Origin: Bartonella bacilliformis KC583
Lineage (GTDB): Bacteria > Pseudomonadota > Alphaproteobacteria > Rhizobiales > Rhizobiaceae
Length of the DNA stretch: 64,000 bases
Assembly (NCBI RefSeq): GCF_000015445.1
Contig: NC_008783.1
Coordinates: 689,001 to 753,000, forward strand
Direction: 5' to 3'
Shown here: piece by piece, positions 1 through 7,893 of the stretch
Position numbering within the stretch: the stretch's first letter is position 1
Layout: every line of letters starts with the position of its first letter
Position numbers and translations under genes: made by a program
Notes under the pieces: model-generated
What the model saw: the letters and a program-made list of their open reading frames with translations, nothing else
What the model was told of the DNA's origin: nothing
Databases searched by the model: none

Positions 1-370
1 AATCATTGCGCAATCAGTTGCTCAGCAGCTTGAACGCCGTGTTGCTTTCCGACGTGCTATGAAGCGTGCTGTTCAATCAGCTATGCGTCTTGGAGCCGAA
101 GGTATTCGTATTAACTGTTCTGGTCGTCTTGGTGGTGCTGAAATTGCTCGTATGGAATGGTACCGCGAAGGTCGTGTACCACTTCATACTTTGCGTGCTG
201 ATGTTGATTACAGCACAGCAGAGGCTAGGACTGCTTATGGTGTTTGTGGTGTTAAAGTTTGGGTCTTTAAGGGTGAAATCCTTGAGCATGATCCAATGGC
301 TTCGGAGCATCGTGCTACGAGGAATGATAATTCAAGTTCTTCATTGAACCGCCGCCGTGAAAGTGTTTAA
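1..370 (+). CDS. rpsC: 30S ribosomal protein S3, 3' part, repeat copy (runs off left edge)
   Basis: The first full codon is at base 2, and the frame encodes residues 115-236 of S3 with its normal stop. It is identical to the end of the complete rpsC at 25816-26526. S3 lies at the mRNA entry of the 30S subunit, and this part covers most of the C-terminal domain. The gene is cut only by the window edge, so whether it is whole upstream cannot be seen. It is followed by rplP after 36 bases, exactly as in the main operon. Confidence 0.95.
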   Translation, partial: IIAQSVAQQLERRVAFRRAMKRAVQSAMRLGAEGIRINCSGRLGGAEIARMEWYREGRVPLHTLRADVDYSTAEARTAYGVCGVKVWVFKGEILEHDPMASEHRATRNDNSSSSLNRRRESV

Positions 371-406
371 TTTTTATGATTAAAAAAGGATTTGGAGTAA
401 AGAGCA

Positions 407-820
407 ATGTTGCAGCCAAAGCGCACAAAGTTCCGTAAGCAATTCAAAGGTCGTATTCACGGTGCTTCGAAAGGTGGTACGGATTTGAATTTTGGTGCTT
501 ACGGCCTGAAGGTTGTCGAGCCAGAGCGTATTACTGCGCGTCAAATTGAAGCAGCTCGTCGTGCAATTACACGTTACATGAAGCGTTCTGGTCGTGTATG
601 GATACGTGTTTTCCCAGATCTTCCCGTTACATCTAAACCAACTGAAGTTCGTATGGGTAAAGGTAAGGGAAGTGTTGACTATTGGGCAGCACGTGTTGCG
701 CCTGGGCGTATTATGTTTGAGCTTGATGGTGTTCCTGAAGATGTTGCGCGTGAAGCTCTTAGGTTGGGTGCTGCAAAGCTACCTATTAAGACTCGTTTCA
801 TTCAGCGTATTGTTGAGTAA
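407..820 (+). CDS. rplP: 50S ribosomal protein L16, repeat copy
   Basis: The 137-residue product is identical to the one at 26563-26976 and has the normal family length and N-terminus ([16 protein letters not shown]). L16 binds 23S rRNA near the A site and peptidyl transferase centre. The start is ATG, with a GGAG-like site about 10 bases upstream. The gene is intact, so it could add L16 dosage if the copy is transcribed. No promoter for this copy is visible, because the operon start lies outside the window. Confidence 0.96.
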   Translation: MLQPKRTKFRKQFKGRIHGASKGGTDLNFGAYGLKVVEPERITARQIEAARRAITRYMKRSGRVWIRVFPDLPVTSKPTEVRMGKGKGSVDYWAARVAPGRIMFELDGVPEDVAREALRLGAAKLPIKTRFIQRIVE

Positions 821-832
821 AGAGGTTAAACG

Positions 833-1033
833 ATGAAAGCCAAAGAATTACGAGCACAAACGCTCGATCAAATAAAGGATGGATTGGCTAGCTTAAAGAA
901 AGAGCAGTTTAATCTGCGATTTCAAAAGGCAACAGGGCAGTTAGAAAAAACTGCACGTGTTAAGCAAGTTCGCCGTGATATTGCACGTATTAAAACTTTT
1001 TTTCGTCAAAAGATGGATGAAAGCAAAGCTTAA
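833..1033 (+). CDS. rpmC: 50S ribosomal protein L29, repeat copy
   Basis: This is a 66-residue helical-hairpin protein, identical to 26989-27189. L29 sits at the polypeptide exit of the 50S subunit, near the docking site for the signal recognition particle and trigger factor. The start is ATG with an AGAGG site 7-8 bases upstream. The spacing to rplP (12 bases) and rpsQ (11 bases) is that of an intact operon. Nothing distinguishes it from the main copy. Confidence 0.95.
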   Translation: MKAKELRAQTLDQIKDGLASLKKEQFNLRFQKATGQLEKTARVKQVRRDIARIKTFFRQKMDESKA

Positions 1034-1044
1034 GGAAATAAGAG

Positions 1045-1287
1045 ATGCCTAAACGCATTTTGCAAGGCGTTGTCGTTAGCGACAAAAGTGATAAGACTAT
1101 TATTGTTAAGGTGGAGCGCCGTTATTCTCATCCGCTCCTTCAGAAGACAGTTCGGCAGTCTAAGAAGTACAAGGCGCATGATGAGAACAATCAATTCAAA
1201 ATTGGAGATCAGGTTTCTATTCAGGAATCTAGGCCAATTTCGAAAGATAAGCGTTGGATTGTTGTTAAAGACAGTGTAGTGTGTTAA
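1045..1287 (+). CDS. rpsQ: 30S ribosomal protein S17, repeat copy
   Basis: The 80-residue product is identical to 27201-27443. S17 is an OB-fold primary binder of the 5' domain of 16S rRNA. The motif [15 protein letters not shown] near the N-terminus is typical of the family. It is followed by a 148-base spacer before rplN that is also present, unchanged, in the right-hand copy. Confidence 0.95.
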   Translation: MPKRILQGVVVSDKSDKTIIVKVERRYSHPLLQKTVRQSKKYKAHDENNQFKIGDQVSIQESRPISKDKRWIVVKDSVVC

Positions 1288-1435
1288 ATAAACTGTTTAA
1301 TTGGTTTAAAATTTATCATTGATTTTATTTCTATTGGTAAATTTTTCTAGCAATAACTACGCTGTCATTTGGCGGGCAAATCCAGGTATGTTAACAGCAT
1401 GACTGGATGTGGATATTAAGAAGAGGTGGCCAGTT

Positions 1436-1804
1436 ATGATTCAGATGCAAACAAACCTCGACGTTGCAGATAATTCTGGTGCGCGTCGTGTCATGTGCAT
1501 CAAGGTGCTAGGCGGTTCAAAGCGGAAATATGCTTCGGTCGGCGACATTATTGTCGTTTCGGTTAAAGATGTTATTCCTCGTGGCCGCGTAAAAAAGGGT
1601 GACGTGATGAAGGCTGTGGTGGTTCGTACCGCTAAAGATATTCGTCGCGCAGATGGTAGTGTGATTCGTTTTGATAGGAATGCTGCTGTTCTAGTTGATA
1701 ACAAAAAAGAGCCGATCGGTACACGTATCTTTGGACCAGTTCCTCGCGAACTCCGTGGTAAAAACCATATGAAGATCGTTTCACTCGCTCCTGAAGTATT
1801 ATAG
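1436..1804 (+). CDS. rplN: 50S ribosomal protein L14, repeat copy
   Basis: The 122-residue product begins [16 protein letters not shown], the usual L14 N-terminus, and is identical to 27592-27960. An in-frame GTG at 1409 would add nine residues. I prefer ATG 1436 because it gives the standard family length and has an AGAGG site about 9 bases upstream. L14 contacts 16S rRNA in an inter-subunit bridge. The 148-base gap to rpsQ is the likely place for an internal spc promoter or leader, but I could not pick a convincing -35/-10 pair there. Confidence 0.94.
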   Translation: MIQMQTNLDVADNSGARRVMCIKVLGGSKRKYASVGDIIVVSVKDVIPRGRVKKGDVMKAVVVRTAKDIRRADGSVIRFDRNAAVLVDNKKEPIGTRIFGPVPRELRGKNHMKIVSLAPEVL

Positions 1805-1816
1805 GAGGCGAATATC

Positions 1817-2131
1817 ATGAAGAAGATTCGAAAAGGTGATAGAGTTGTTATTTTATCTGGTAATGATAAAGGGCGTAGCGGTGAGGTTATAAAAGTGAAT
1901 CCAGGAGAGAGTAAAGCTCTTGTTCGTGGAATTAATATGGTTAAACGTCATCAGCGCCAAACACAAAAGCAAGAAGCTGGAATTATTTCTAAAGAAGCTC
2001 CTATTCATTTATCTAATTTGGCGATTGCTGATCCTAAAGATGGTAAGCCTACACGTGTGGGCTTTCGTATGAATGCAGATGGTGGTAAGGTTCGTTTTGC
2101 CAAGCGTTCAGGAGAATTGATTGATGGCTGA
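1817..2131 (+). CDS. rplX: 50S ribosomal protein L24, repeat copy
   Basis: The 104-residue product is identical to 27973-28287. A KOW motif spans residues 4-23 ([19 protein letters not shown]). L24 initiates 50S assembly on 23S rRNA domain I. The 3' end overlaps the start of the truncated rplE by 8 bases, which implies coupled translation. A GGAGG site precedes the ATG. Confidence 0.95.
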   Translation: MKKIRKGDRVVILSGNDKGRSGEVIKVNPGESKALVRGINMVKRHQRQTQKQEAGIISKEAPIHLSNLAIADPKDGKPTRVGFRMNADGGKVRFAKRSGELIDG

Positions 2132-2504
2132 AGAAAAACAAAAGCCGCGCATGAAAGTGCATTATGTTGGAGTCATTCGTAAAATACTTCAGGAGAAATT
2201 TCATTATAAAAATGAAATGCAGATTCCGCGCGTTGATAAAATTGTGATCAACATGGGAATTGGTGAGGCAACTTCCGATTCCAAAAAACCATCTATTGCA
2301 GCTGGAGATTTGTCATTAATAACAGGTCAAAAGGCTGTTGTGACTTATGCAAGTAGCTCTATTGCAGGCTTTAAAGTTCGTGAAGGAATGCCACTTGGAG
2401 CTAAAGTTACCTTACGTAAGGATCGTATGTTTGAGTTTTTGGATCGTCTTGTCACGATTGCACTTCCACGGGTTCGTGATTTTCGTGGTCTAAATCCAAA
2501 GTGA
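2124..2504 (+). pseudogene. rplE: 50S ribosomal protein L5, 3'-truncated at the repeat boundary
   Basis: The frame starts at ATG 2124 (a TTG directly before it is unlikely to be used). It follows the complete L5 at 28280-28837 exactly through LNPK (residue 126 of 185). At base 2501 the sequence changes and an in-frame TGA ends the frame at 2504. The missing 59 residues include the C-terminal part of the fold, so the product is probably non-functional and might be degraded or compete for 5S rRNA. The intact gene is in the right-hand copy, so the cell does not lack L5. The break marks the duplication junction. Confidence 0.93.
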
Positions 2505-3051
2505 AACGAATGCTGATCAAATTTCTGTTATCGCACATTCAATGGGCAATTTTGTTATAATGGAAGCATTCAGAACTTTAGCTTTGCAAAGAAAGTATAA
2601 GCCAATTCGCCGTATTACAAGTTTTTTAATGGCTGCACCAGATATTGATATTGATGTGTTTGAGCGTCAATTGAATGATATTAAAAAGCTACCGAATCCA
2701 ACAGCTGTTTTGGTATCTCGTAAGGATAAAGCTCTTGCTGTTTCAGGGCGTCTTACAGGGGGACATTCTCGTTTAGGAGATGGTTTAAGTATTGAAATGT
2801 TACGGAAAAATGGAATAGCTGTACTTGATGTCTCTAACGTTGATGGTGGAGCCCATAATGTATTTGCCTCTTCACCAACATTAATGACTCTGTCTCGAGA
2901 AGGTTCTTTATCCTCGACAATTATGCAAGGTACAGAATTTTCATCTAGTCAAGCAATGCTTGCTGACAGTAGCAATGTCTTAAAAGAAACAACAAACTTT
3001 ACTTTTTATGCGCCTATTCATTTGTTCTCTGTGGTTGATTTTGATCCTTAA
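2501..3051 (+). pseudogene. Alpha/beta hydrolase (DUF900/COG4782-like), C-terminal part only
   Basis: From the junction onward the frame used by ATG 2542 is open and reads ...ADQISVIAHSMGNFVIMEAF. HSMG fits the nucleophile elbow (G/H-x-S-x-G) of an alpha/beta hydrolase, and the downstream pattern (APDIDIDVF, then S-R-x-D-x-A-L) resembles the DUF900 esterase-like family. The N-terminal part and the start are missing, because rplE sequence abuts at 2500 in another frame. ATG 2542 would give 169 residues beginning after the nucleophile serine and is not a plausible native start. If the repeat is tandem, a whole copy should lie upstream of the window. Family assignment is from memory of the motif pattern. 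Confidence 0.75.
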
Positions 3052-3183
3052 AAGTATATAGGAAGCAGATAAAAAAATAAATATAAATGAATTAAAGCTA
3101 ATTTTAGCAATTTCTTTAGAATAGTTTTGTAGAGTAAAATAGATAGTGGGGTAATATAAAACCAGTCATTAAGTGAGTTTGTG

Positions 3184-3708
3184 ATGGTTATGCAAAAACA
3201 CTATACTAATACATCTACATTAGTTGATTATTTGTCTCATTATGCAGCTAGATTATCCGATATTCATACTATACTGTTGAAGATCAAAAAGAATAACAAG
3301 GATAGGTCCCCGGATTTATTGCGCCGAATTGATGCAACCGAGAAGCAATTAGGTGAGATGGGGCGTGTTCTTATCATGGAATATCGTCAGCATCAAGAAA
3401 ATGAACGTTTTTTAAAACAGATTTTAGTGTCAATTTCTGATCAACTTTTTTTACTTAATAACGATTTTAAAGAAACTGGTCATCTTTTGCTACAAGAAAT
3501 TAGAACGCTTCAATTTCAGACACAATGCTCTTGTAAAGGTGAAGAAAAGCAGCGTTTTCTCTATGATCAAAAATCTTCTTGTTCTCAGTCCAAAATTGAT
3601 GAAATTATCAAACGATTACAAAAAGCACGAGAACAACTTTCTGTTGAAAACCCACATCTCTTTGAAAAAGAGATCAAAGTTAAAATAAAAAATAAAATAC
3701 TTTACTAA
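3184..3708 (+). CDS. Hypothetical protein, largely helical, likely coiled coil
   Basis: The product has about 174 residues from ATG 3184 (GTG 3181 is the alternative). I do not recognise it. It is rich in Glu, Lys, Gln and Leu with heptad-like spacing over about residues 35-110 and 140-165, suggesting coiled coils, and has no signal peptide or membrane segment. Four Cys (two as CSC near residue 117, SSC further on) are unusual in such a protein. It sits alone, 130 bases after the hydrolase fragment and converging with the DUF1561-type gene. Both neighbours are accessory, so it may belong to the same variable segment. No function can be inferred. Confidence 0.6.
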   Translation: MVMQKHYTNTSTLVDYLSHYAARLSDIHTILLKIKKNNKDRSPDLLRRIDATEKQLGEMGRVLIMEYRQHQENERFLKQILVSISDQLFLLNNDFKETGHLLLQEIRTLQFQTQCSCKGEEKQRFLYDQKSSCSQSKIDEIIKRLQKAREQLSVENPHLFEKEIKVKIKNKILY

Positions 3709-3961
3709 TTAAGTATTTAAAGCACAAAAACTATTCGACTAATTATCAAACTTTTTCTAACAGGGTTATTTTTGAGGGCAAGGCGAATAGTAGTTTTCCT
3801 AATAGAAGAAAGGCTCATAGGATAAATATCATTTAAATGGGTTTTAATCTTCATTGAAATTGAAAGAATTTGGTACTTTTTATTTGTTTAAAACAATTTA
3901 TATTCACTGGATTTTTATTGTTTTTACCAAGTTCTTTCATTGTTGCAGTACTCTTTAATTT

Positions 3962-5881
3962 TCATTGAACCGCACATCTGCCACTATCACACTGATTAAG
4001 AAGAGAAGTTCTTGGCAATTGCCTATTGCCTCTTCTATTTTCTCCTTCTCCAGTGCAATTTCTTTGAGATATGTAAACACTTAGAGGAATTTCATCAAGT
4101 TGGGCCATTTGATAAGTTATGAGTGAGTGAAGTATTTGAGTCCTCCCAATTGAAAGATAATGTATTAATGCGTCTATATTTGTCGTTGGGGTAAGCGCCA
4201 ATCTAAATTGGTCCAAAGTCAAAATGTGTAGTATGTTTGTAGGGATTAATACAAGCCCTTGGTTTGTTCTTAAAATAGGTTGGACATGACCTATTATGTT
4301 TGAACCACCTCTATCTGATCTGACAATTGAAACATACCAAGCTGTTCCAGGAGGAGCAGTTAACAGGTCTTGAAGTCTACTCCTCATTTCTTCCTCTGTT
4401 CTTGCCATAGTTGAAGGCCGCCAATTATACTGAGGTAACAACATTAATGCGGCTGAGCGAGTTACTCTGCTCGTTCGTGTATAACTATCTTCACCTACAT
4501 GCCAAGGTAAATTAACGTAATTTTCTGTAGTTTGCAGTCTTTCTGCAAGTTCAGGAAATCTTTGACGAAAGGAGATAAATGGATCCCTATCTGGATGCGT
4601 ATCAAAGAAGTATCCTCCACTTTGACGAGGTCCACCTATATTATCTTCCTGCAATTCAGCAAGCATTTGCAGAGTATGCAGCATACAAGGGCCACAAAAA
4701 GCAATATGTTCTTGACCTGCAACAGTAGAACTTCTAGCAATGTCATATAGTCTTTGTATCCATGCATCAGTGAGAGTAAAATCAGGAGGTAAAGACCGTT
4801 TACTTCGTGTCTTTGAAGTAGAAGTCTGTACGACATTTTCCTTTTTTCCCGGAGCAGGGCAATAGACAAGTGTATCCCCTAAATTTCCATTGACATAGCG
4901 ACCCCAACGATCAAAATCATAAGCAAAAAGAAACTCAGATTTAGGAGAATTTTGAGTATCTTGTTTCAGGTAATCAGGTTTAACTGTGTAAGGAGACCCC
5001 CAACTAATACCATATTGGGTAACGCGTAAAAAATTACCCTGATGATCTAGGAGTGGCCCTTCGCGTCCGTATAATTGAGAAATATCCCAGAAACCAATGT
5101 CTTTGGTTTGAGAAACAGTATCATCACAAAATTTCCATCCTACCCAATTCCAATTATCTGAAGTGGATTGTTGGGAAGTCATGCAAGATAGTACTCCCGT
5201 GGAAGGAAAATATCTGAAAATATGGCCATTGTCTGGATTGTAATATAGATCAAAAACATCTGATCTAGATCCATAGTCTGTAATATAGTAGGTAGAGAAG
5301 CTAGAGCCGCTTACAAATTTCCATCCGATGAAAGTTTTGATATTACTATTGACCGGAGTAGCAATAATCTTTGCCCATGAATCCATCATACTCAGGGTAT
5401 GATCATAGTAATCATTTTTGTTTTTTGAGATGTAAGCGTACCATTTATAGTCTTTAACGCGAAATTTTTTATCAGCTGTATAAAATGCATTGCCTTCAAT
5501 GATCCATTGTTGGTTGGGATCATTGATCACACAAGGTCTTAATAGGAGATAATCCCAATCCTCTGTAGATTGTCCACCAATCCCTGTAACGGAGCTAGGA
5601 GCAGTCATGCATAACCAAACATTATTGACATTCCAAGCGACTCTTTTAAAGAGGTCATATCGAGCAAATTTAACGCTGGCAGAAGAGCAATAGGTGATGT
5701 AAACATAACTTTCCCCATTCACAAATGCTGGGGCATAGCAATATTCTCCTCCTGTATGGACCTTAACGTGAATAGATTTATCATGAGGATCGTCAGGTTT
5801 TTTTTGTGGCACAGGAGCTGCAGAAGAGGTATGAATAGTCATTAACAGGCTAAAGAAAAATAAAAACGGTTTCAGTTTCAT
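3962..5881 (-). CDS. Secreted DUF1561-family (PF07598-like) protein, candidate AB-type toxin
   Basis: The product has 639 residues. Residues 1-22 form a Sec signal peptide (KLKPFLFFFSLLM core, cleavage near SSAA). Residues about 35-340 are rich in Trp, Tyr and Cys and carry QQW at 124-126 and repeated CMT segments (91-93, 233-235), which recall ricin-B/R-type lectin QxW repeats. A linker at about 343-368 contains RSKR (359-362) followed by Ser. The C-terminal part has FCGPCM (Cys396, Cys399), IIGHVQPIL (His532) and IPTN (Asn549). The architecture matches my memory of DUF1561, the virulence-modifying family of pathogenic Leptospira that is also found in some Bartonella. Binding of host glycans and a toxic or hydrolytic C-terminal domain are inferences. 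It is monocistronic, with AAGGAA upstream of the ATG and a 714-base spacer before tRNA-Asn. Confidence 0.75.
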   Translation of the reverse strand: MKLKPFLFFFSLLMTIHTSSAAPVPQKKPDDPHDKSIHVKVHTGGEYCYAPAFVNGESYVYITYCSSASVKFARYDLFKRVAWNVNNVWLCMTAPSSVTGIGGQSTEDWDYLLLRPCVINDPNQQWIIEGNAFYTADKKFRVKDYKWYAYISKNKNDYYDHTLSMMDSWAKIIATPVNSNIKTFIGWKFVSGSSFSTYYITDYGSRSDVFDLYYNPDNGHIFRYFPSTGVLSCMTSQQSTSDNWNWVGWKFCDDTVSQTKDIGFWDISQLYGREGPLLDHQGNFLRVTQYGISWGSPYTVKPDYLKQDTQNSPKSEFLFAYDFDRWGRYVNGNLGDTLVYCPAPGKKENVVQTSTSKTRSKRSLPPDFTLTDAWIQRLYDIARSSTVAGQEHIAFCGPCMLHTLQMLAELQEDNIGGPRQSGGYFFDTHPDRDPFISFRQRFPELAERLQTTENYVNLPWHVGEDSYTRTSRVTRSAALMLLPQYNWRPSTMARTEEEMRSRLQDLLTAPPGTAWYVSIVRSDRGGSNIIGHVQPILRTNQGLVLIPTNILHILTLDQFRLALTPTTNIDALIHYLSIGRTQILHSLITYQMAQLDEIPLSVYISQRNCTGEGENRRGNRQLPRTSLLNQCDSGRCAVQ

Positions 5882-6595
5882 TTTTTTGTTTCCTTTGTGA
5901 CCTCCCTCCCACTATGATGCTGGTAAGTTAATTAGAAAGTTATGCTTTAGACCTTCCTCAAAGAACAGTTTATAGTGTGCTTATTAAATTTTATGATGAT
6001 TTATATTGTTTGCTTTCGTGACAAACATACTTAGATATCAATAAATCAACAGCAGAGCACTGATTATGTAATAGTTGACACATTTTCTTATGTTAGTGAT
6101 CCTATTCTCACTAAGAGCTACAATTAGGATTAAAGAGCTATCCATAAAATTTGTCAGACATGTTAAACCTTAGCCGATTTATATAACTGGTATATGCTTT
6201 GTTCTGAAAGTTAAAAGAATATAGTTTATAAAATTTGATTAATGAAGATATCTAAAGTTGAAAATATTGCGTTCACGTTAATTGAGGTAGAATCTTGATT
6301 AAGATCACAAGAAAAATCGGAGAAAAACTTTTTCAGAAGATAGTAAATCCTCCTACTATAGGGTGAAATGATGTCTTGCTTAACGCAATGGAACAAAGCC
6401 TGTTAATTTCTGATTTTGAGTGCTTTAAAAATAATACACAATATTGTCTGCATACATTTGAAGAAATAATTTTAGAAAATTAAAAGACAAAAAAGAAAGC
6501 TATGAGAAAAGCTGGAAAATTCTATTCTATCACCTTGCTATATTACTTCTTATTCTTAAAGAACCAAAGTGAAATGTTACATAAAAAATAAAAAA
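5882..6595. other. 714-base AT-rich spacer without a recognisable gene
   Basis: This lies between the start of the DUF1561-type gene and the 3' end of tRNA-Asn. I see no open frame with a plausible ribosome binding site and no tRNA-like or repeated sequence. The promoter of the minus-strand gene should be here, but no clear -35/-10 pair stands out. It may hold eroded gene remains. Confidence 0.5.
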
Positions 6596-6670
6596 TGGCT
6601 CCCCGGGCCGGATTCGAACCAGCGACCAACCGGTTAACAGCCGGTTGCTCTACCGCTGAGCTACCGAGGA
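6596..6670 (-). tRNA. tRNA-Asn (anticodon GTT)
   Basis: Read on the minus strand, the 75-base cloverleaf has acceptor TCCTCGG pairing with CCGGGGA, a D arm with AGCTCAGCGGTAGAG, an anticodon loop CTGTTAA between ACCGG/CCGGT, a T arm with GGTTCGAATCC and an encoded CCA. Its 3' end faces the variable segment with the DUF1561-type gene, a common boundary for integrated DNA. I found no second copy of its 3' end in the window. Confidence 0.97.
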
Positions 6671-6857
6671 ACAATACTCAGTTTCTAATAATGAACGAGA
6701 CTATAGCGAAGCAGTATTGATTTGCAAAGAAAAAAATTTCTTTTTTAAAAAAAATATCAGAAATTCCATAGAAAGAGGAAAAAAGGTTGAAGAAGCTGTC
6801 TGTCACTTGACGAATATGTTCTCTTCCCTTATTGAAAATTTTCACATTTATTGATGA

Positions 6858-6931
6858 GGCCTTGTGGCGGAATGGTTACGCAGAGGACTGCAAATCCTTG
6901 TATCCCGGTTCGATTCCGGGCGAGGCCTCCA
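6858..6931 (+). tRNA. tRNA-Cys (anticodon GCA)
   Basis: The 74-base cloverleaf has acceptor GGCCTTG pairing with CGAGGCC, discriminator T, encoded CCA, anticodon loop CTGCAAA and T arm CCCGGTTCGATTCCGGG. It is divergent from tRNA-Asn, 187 bases away. Confidence 0.97.
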
Positions 6932-7165
6932 ATTTATTTTGATCTATTTGATTAGTGCTTTCAAATAAACGGTTTTCTTTTTTTCAATAAGAACACTTTT
7001 CTGTGAATTAGACCTAACCGGAATTTTGTTGCAATTGGAGTCTTGTTATTGACGGGAGCATGCTTTTTTGTCACACTCAAAGTAAGAGATAATTTGTGTC
7101 TTAGCTATTCCAATTTGTTGTGGTGCTTGTCGTAGGTAGGTGTAGGTAGGAGGGAAGAGCTAGTT

Positions 7166-7840
7166 ATGGTTGCAAATTTCACAGAGCTTCGCCGCAAAAT
7201 GGTTGATAATCAGATTCGTACTGTGGATGTAACGAATTTATCGATTCTTGAAGCATTTTTAACGGTGCCACGTGAAGATTTTGTACCAGAAGATGTTAAA
7301 GATTTAAGTTACCTTGATACTGATATTCTTATTTTTCCACCACAAGGTGATATCCCTGCGAGTTATTTGATGAAACCTGCGTCTTTAGCAAAGCTGTTAC
7401 AGCTTGCAGCCGTAAAACCATCGGATAGTGTATTAGACATTGGTGCAAATAGTGGTTATTGTGCAGCCTTGCTTTCAAAGCTTGCTAAATCTATTATTGC
7501 GTTGGAAAGCAATAAGGCGCTTTCGAAACAAGCTGCTGAACTTTTAGAACGCTATCAGTGTGATAATGTGGTTGTTGTGCATGGATTATTGGAGAAGGGG
7601 TGTGCTGTTAAGGGGCCCTATGATTTAATTTTTATTGAAGGTGCTGTTGATTTTATTCCTGATGGTATCTTTGATCAAATGAAAGAAGGGGGGCGCCTTC
7701 TTGTGGTTGAAGGGCATGGTAATGCTGGTATTGCGCAAATCTATATAAAGGAAGAGGGGAGTATTTCGGCTCGTCGTGGTTTTAACCTTTCTGTAAAGCC
7801 GCTTTCCGAATTTTTAAGAATACCTGACTTTGTGTTTTAG
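7166..7840 (+). CDS. Protein-L-isoaspartate O-methyltransferase-like protein
   Basis: The 224-residue product has a Rossmann methyltransferase fold with the SAM motif VLDIGANSGY at about 89-98. The N-terminus (MVDNQIRTVDV...ILEAFLTVPREDFVP) is typical of the Pcm family (COG2518). Pcm repairs isoaspartyl residues using S-adenosylmethionine. The usual active-site segment (QTISQP in classical Pcm) reads QGDIPASYLMKP at 60-71, so the catalytic Ser/Thr pattern is not conserved and the true substrate may differ. It stands directly before tolC with a 53-base gap, an arrangement I recall from related bacteria. The start is ATG after AGGAGGGAAGAG. Confidence 0.85.
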   Translation: MVANFTELRRKMVDNQIRTVDVTNLSILEAFLTVPREDFVPEDVKDLSYLDTDILIFPPQGDIPASYLMKPASLAKLLQLAAVKPSDSVLDIGANSGYCAALLSKLAKSIIALESNKALSKQAAELLERYQCDNVVVVHGLLEKGCAVKGPYDLIFIEGAVDFIPDGIFDQMKEGGRLLVVEGHGNAGIAQIYIKEEGSISARRGFNLSVKPLSEFLRIPDFVF

Positions 7841-7893
7841 TATTTGCAGCACCTAGTGAATAGAAAATAGATGATTAATTTGGGATTTATATC

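Larger units (their letters stand above)
1..2500. repeat. Left copy of a 2.5-kb direct repeat of ribosomal protein genes
   Basis: This stretch matches 26157-28656 base for base wherever I compared the two, and every protein read from one copy is identical to that from the other. The constant offset is 26,156 bp. Identity stops sharply after base 2500: the left copy continues into a hydrolase gene and the right copy continues through rplE. The left end lies outside the window, so the true repeat is longer. A tandem duplication of 2501-28656 would explain both the offset and the join. Insertion of a partial operon copy or misassembly are alternatives. Confidence 0.97.

Noticed and set aside
1441..1818. 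Minus-strand open frame opposite rplN (and its twin at 27597-27974)
   Set aside because: Shadow of a highly conserved ribosomal gene; no independent evidence of coding.
3725..3797. Imperfect inverted repeat (AAAACTATTCG / CGAATAGTAGTTTT) between two convergent genes
   Set aside because: Three-base mismatch and a loop of about 45 bases; too weak to call a terminator.
1..6595. Second copy of the tRNA-Asn 3' end as an attachment site
   Set aside because: No match of useful length seen left of the tRNA within the window.
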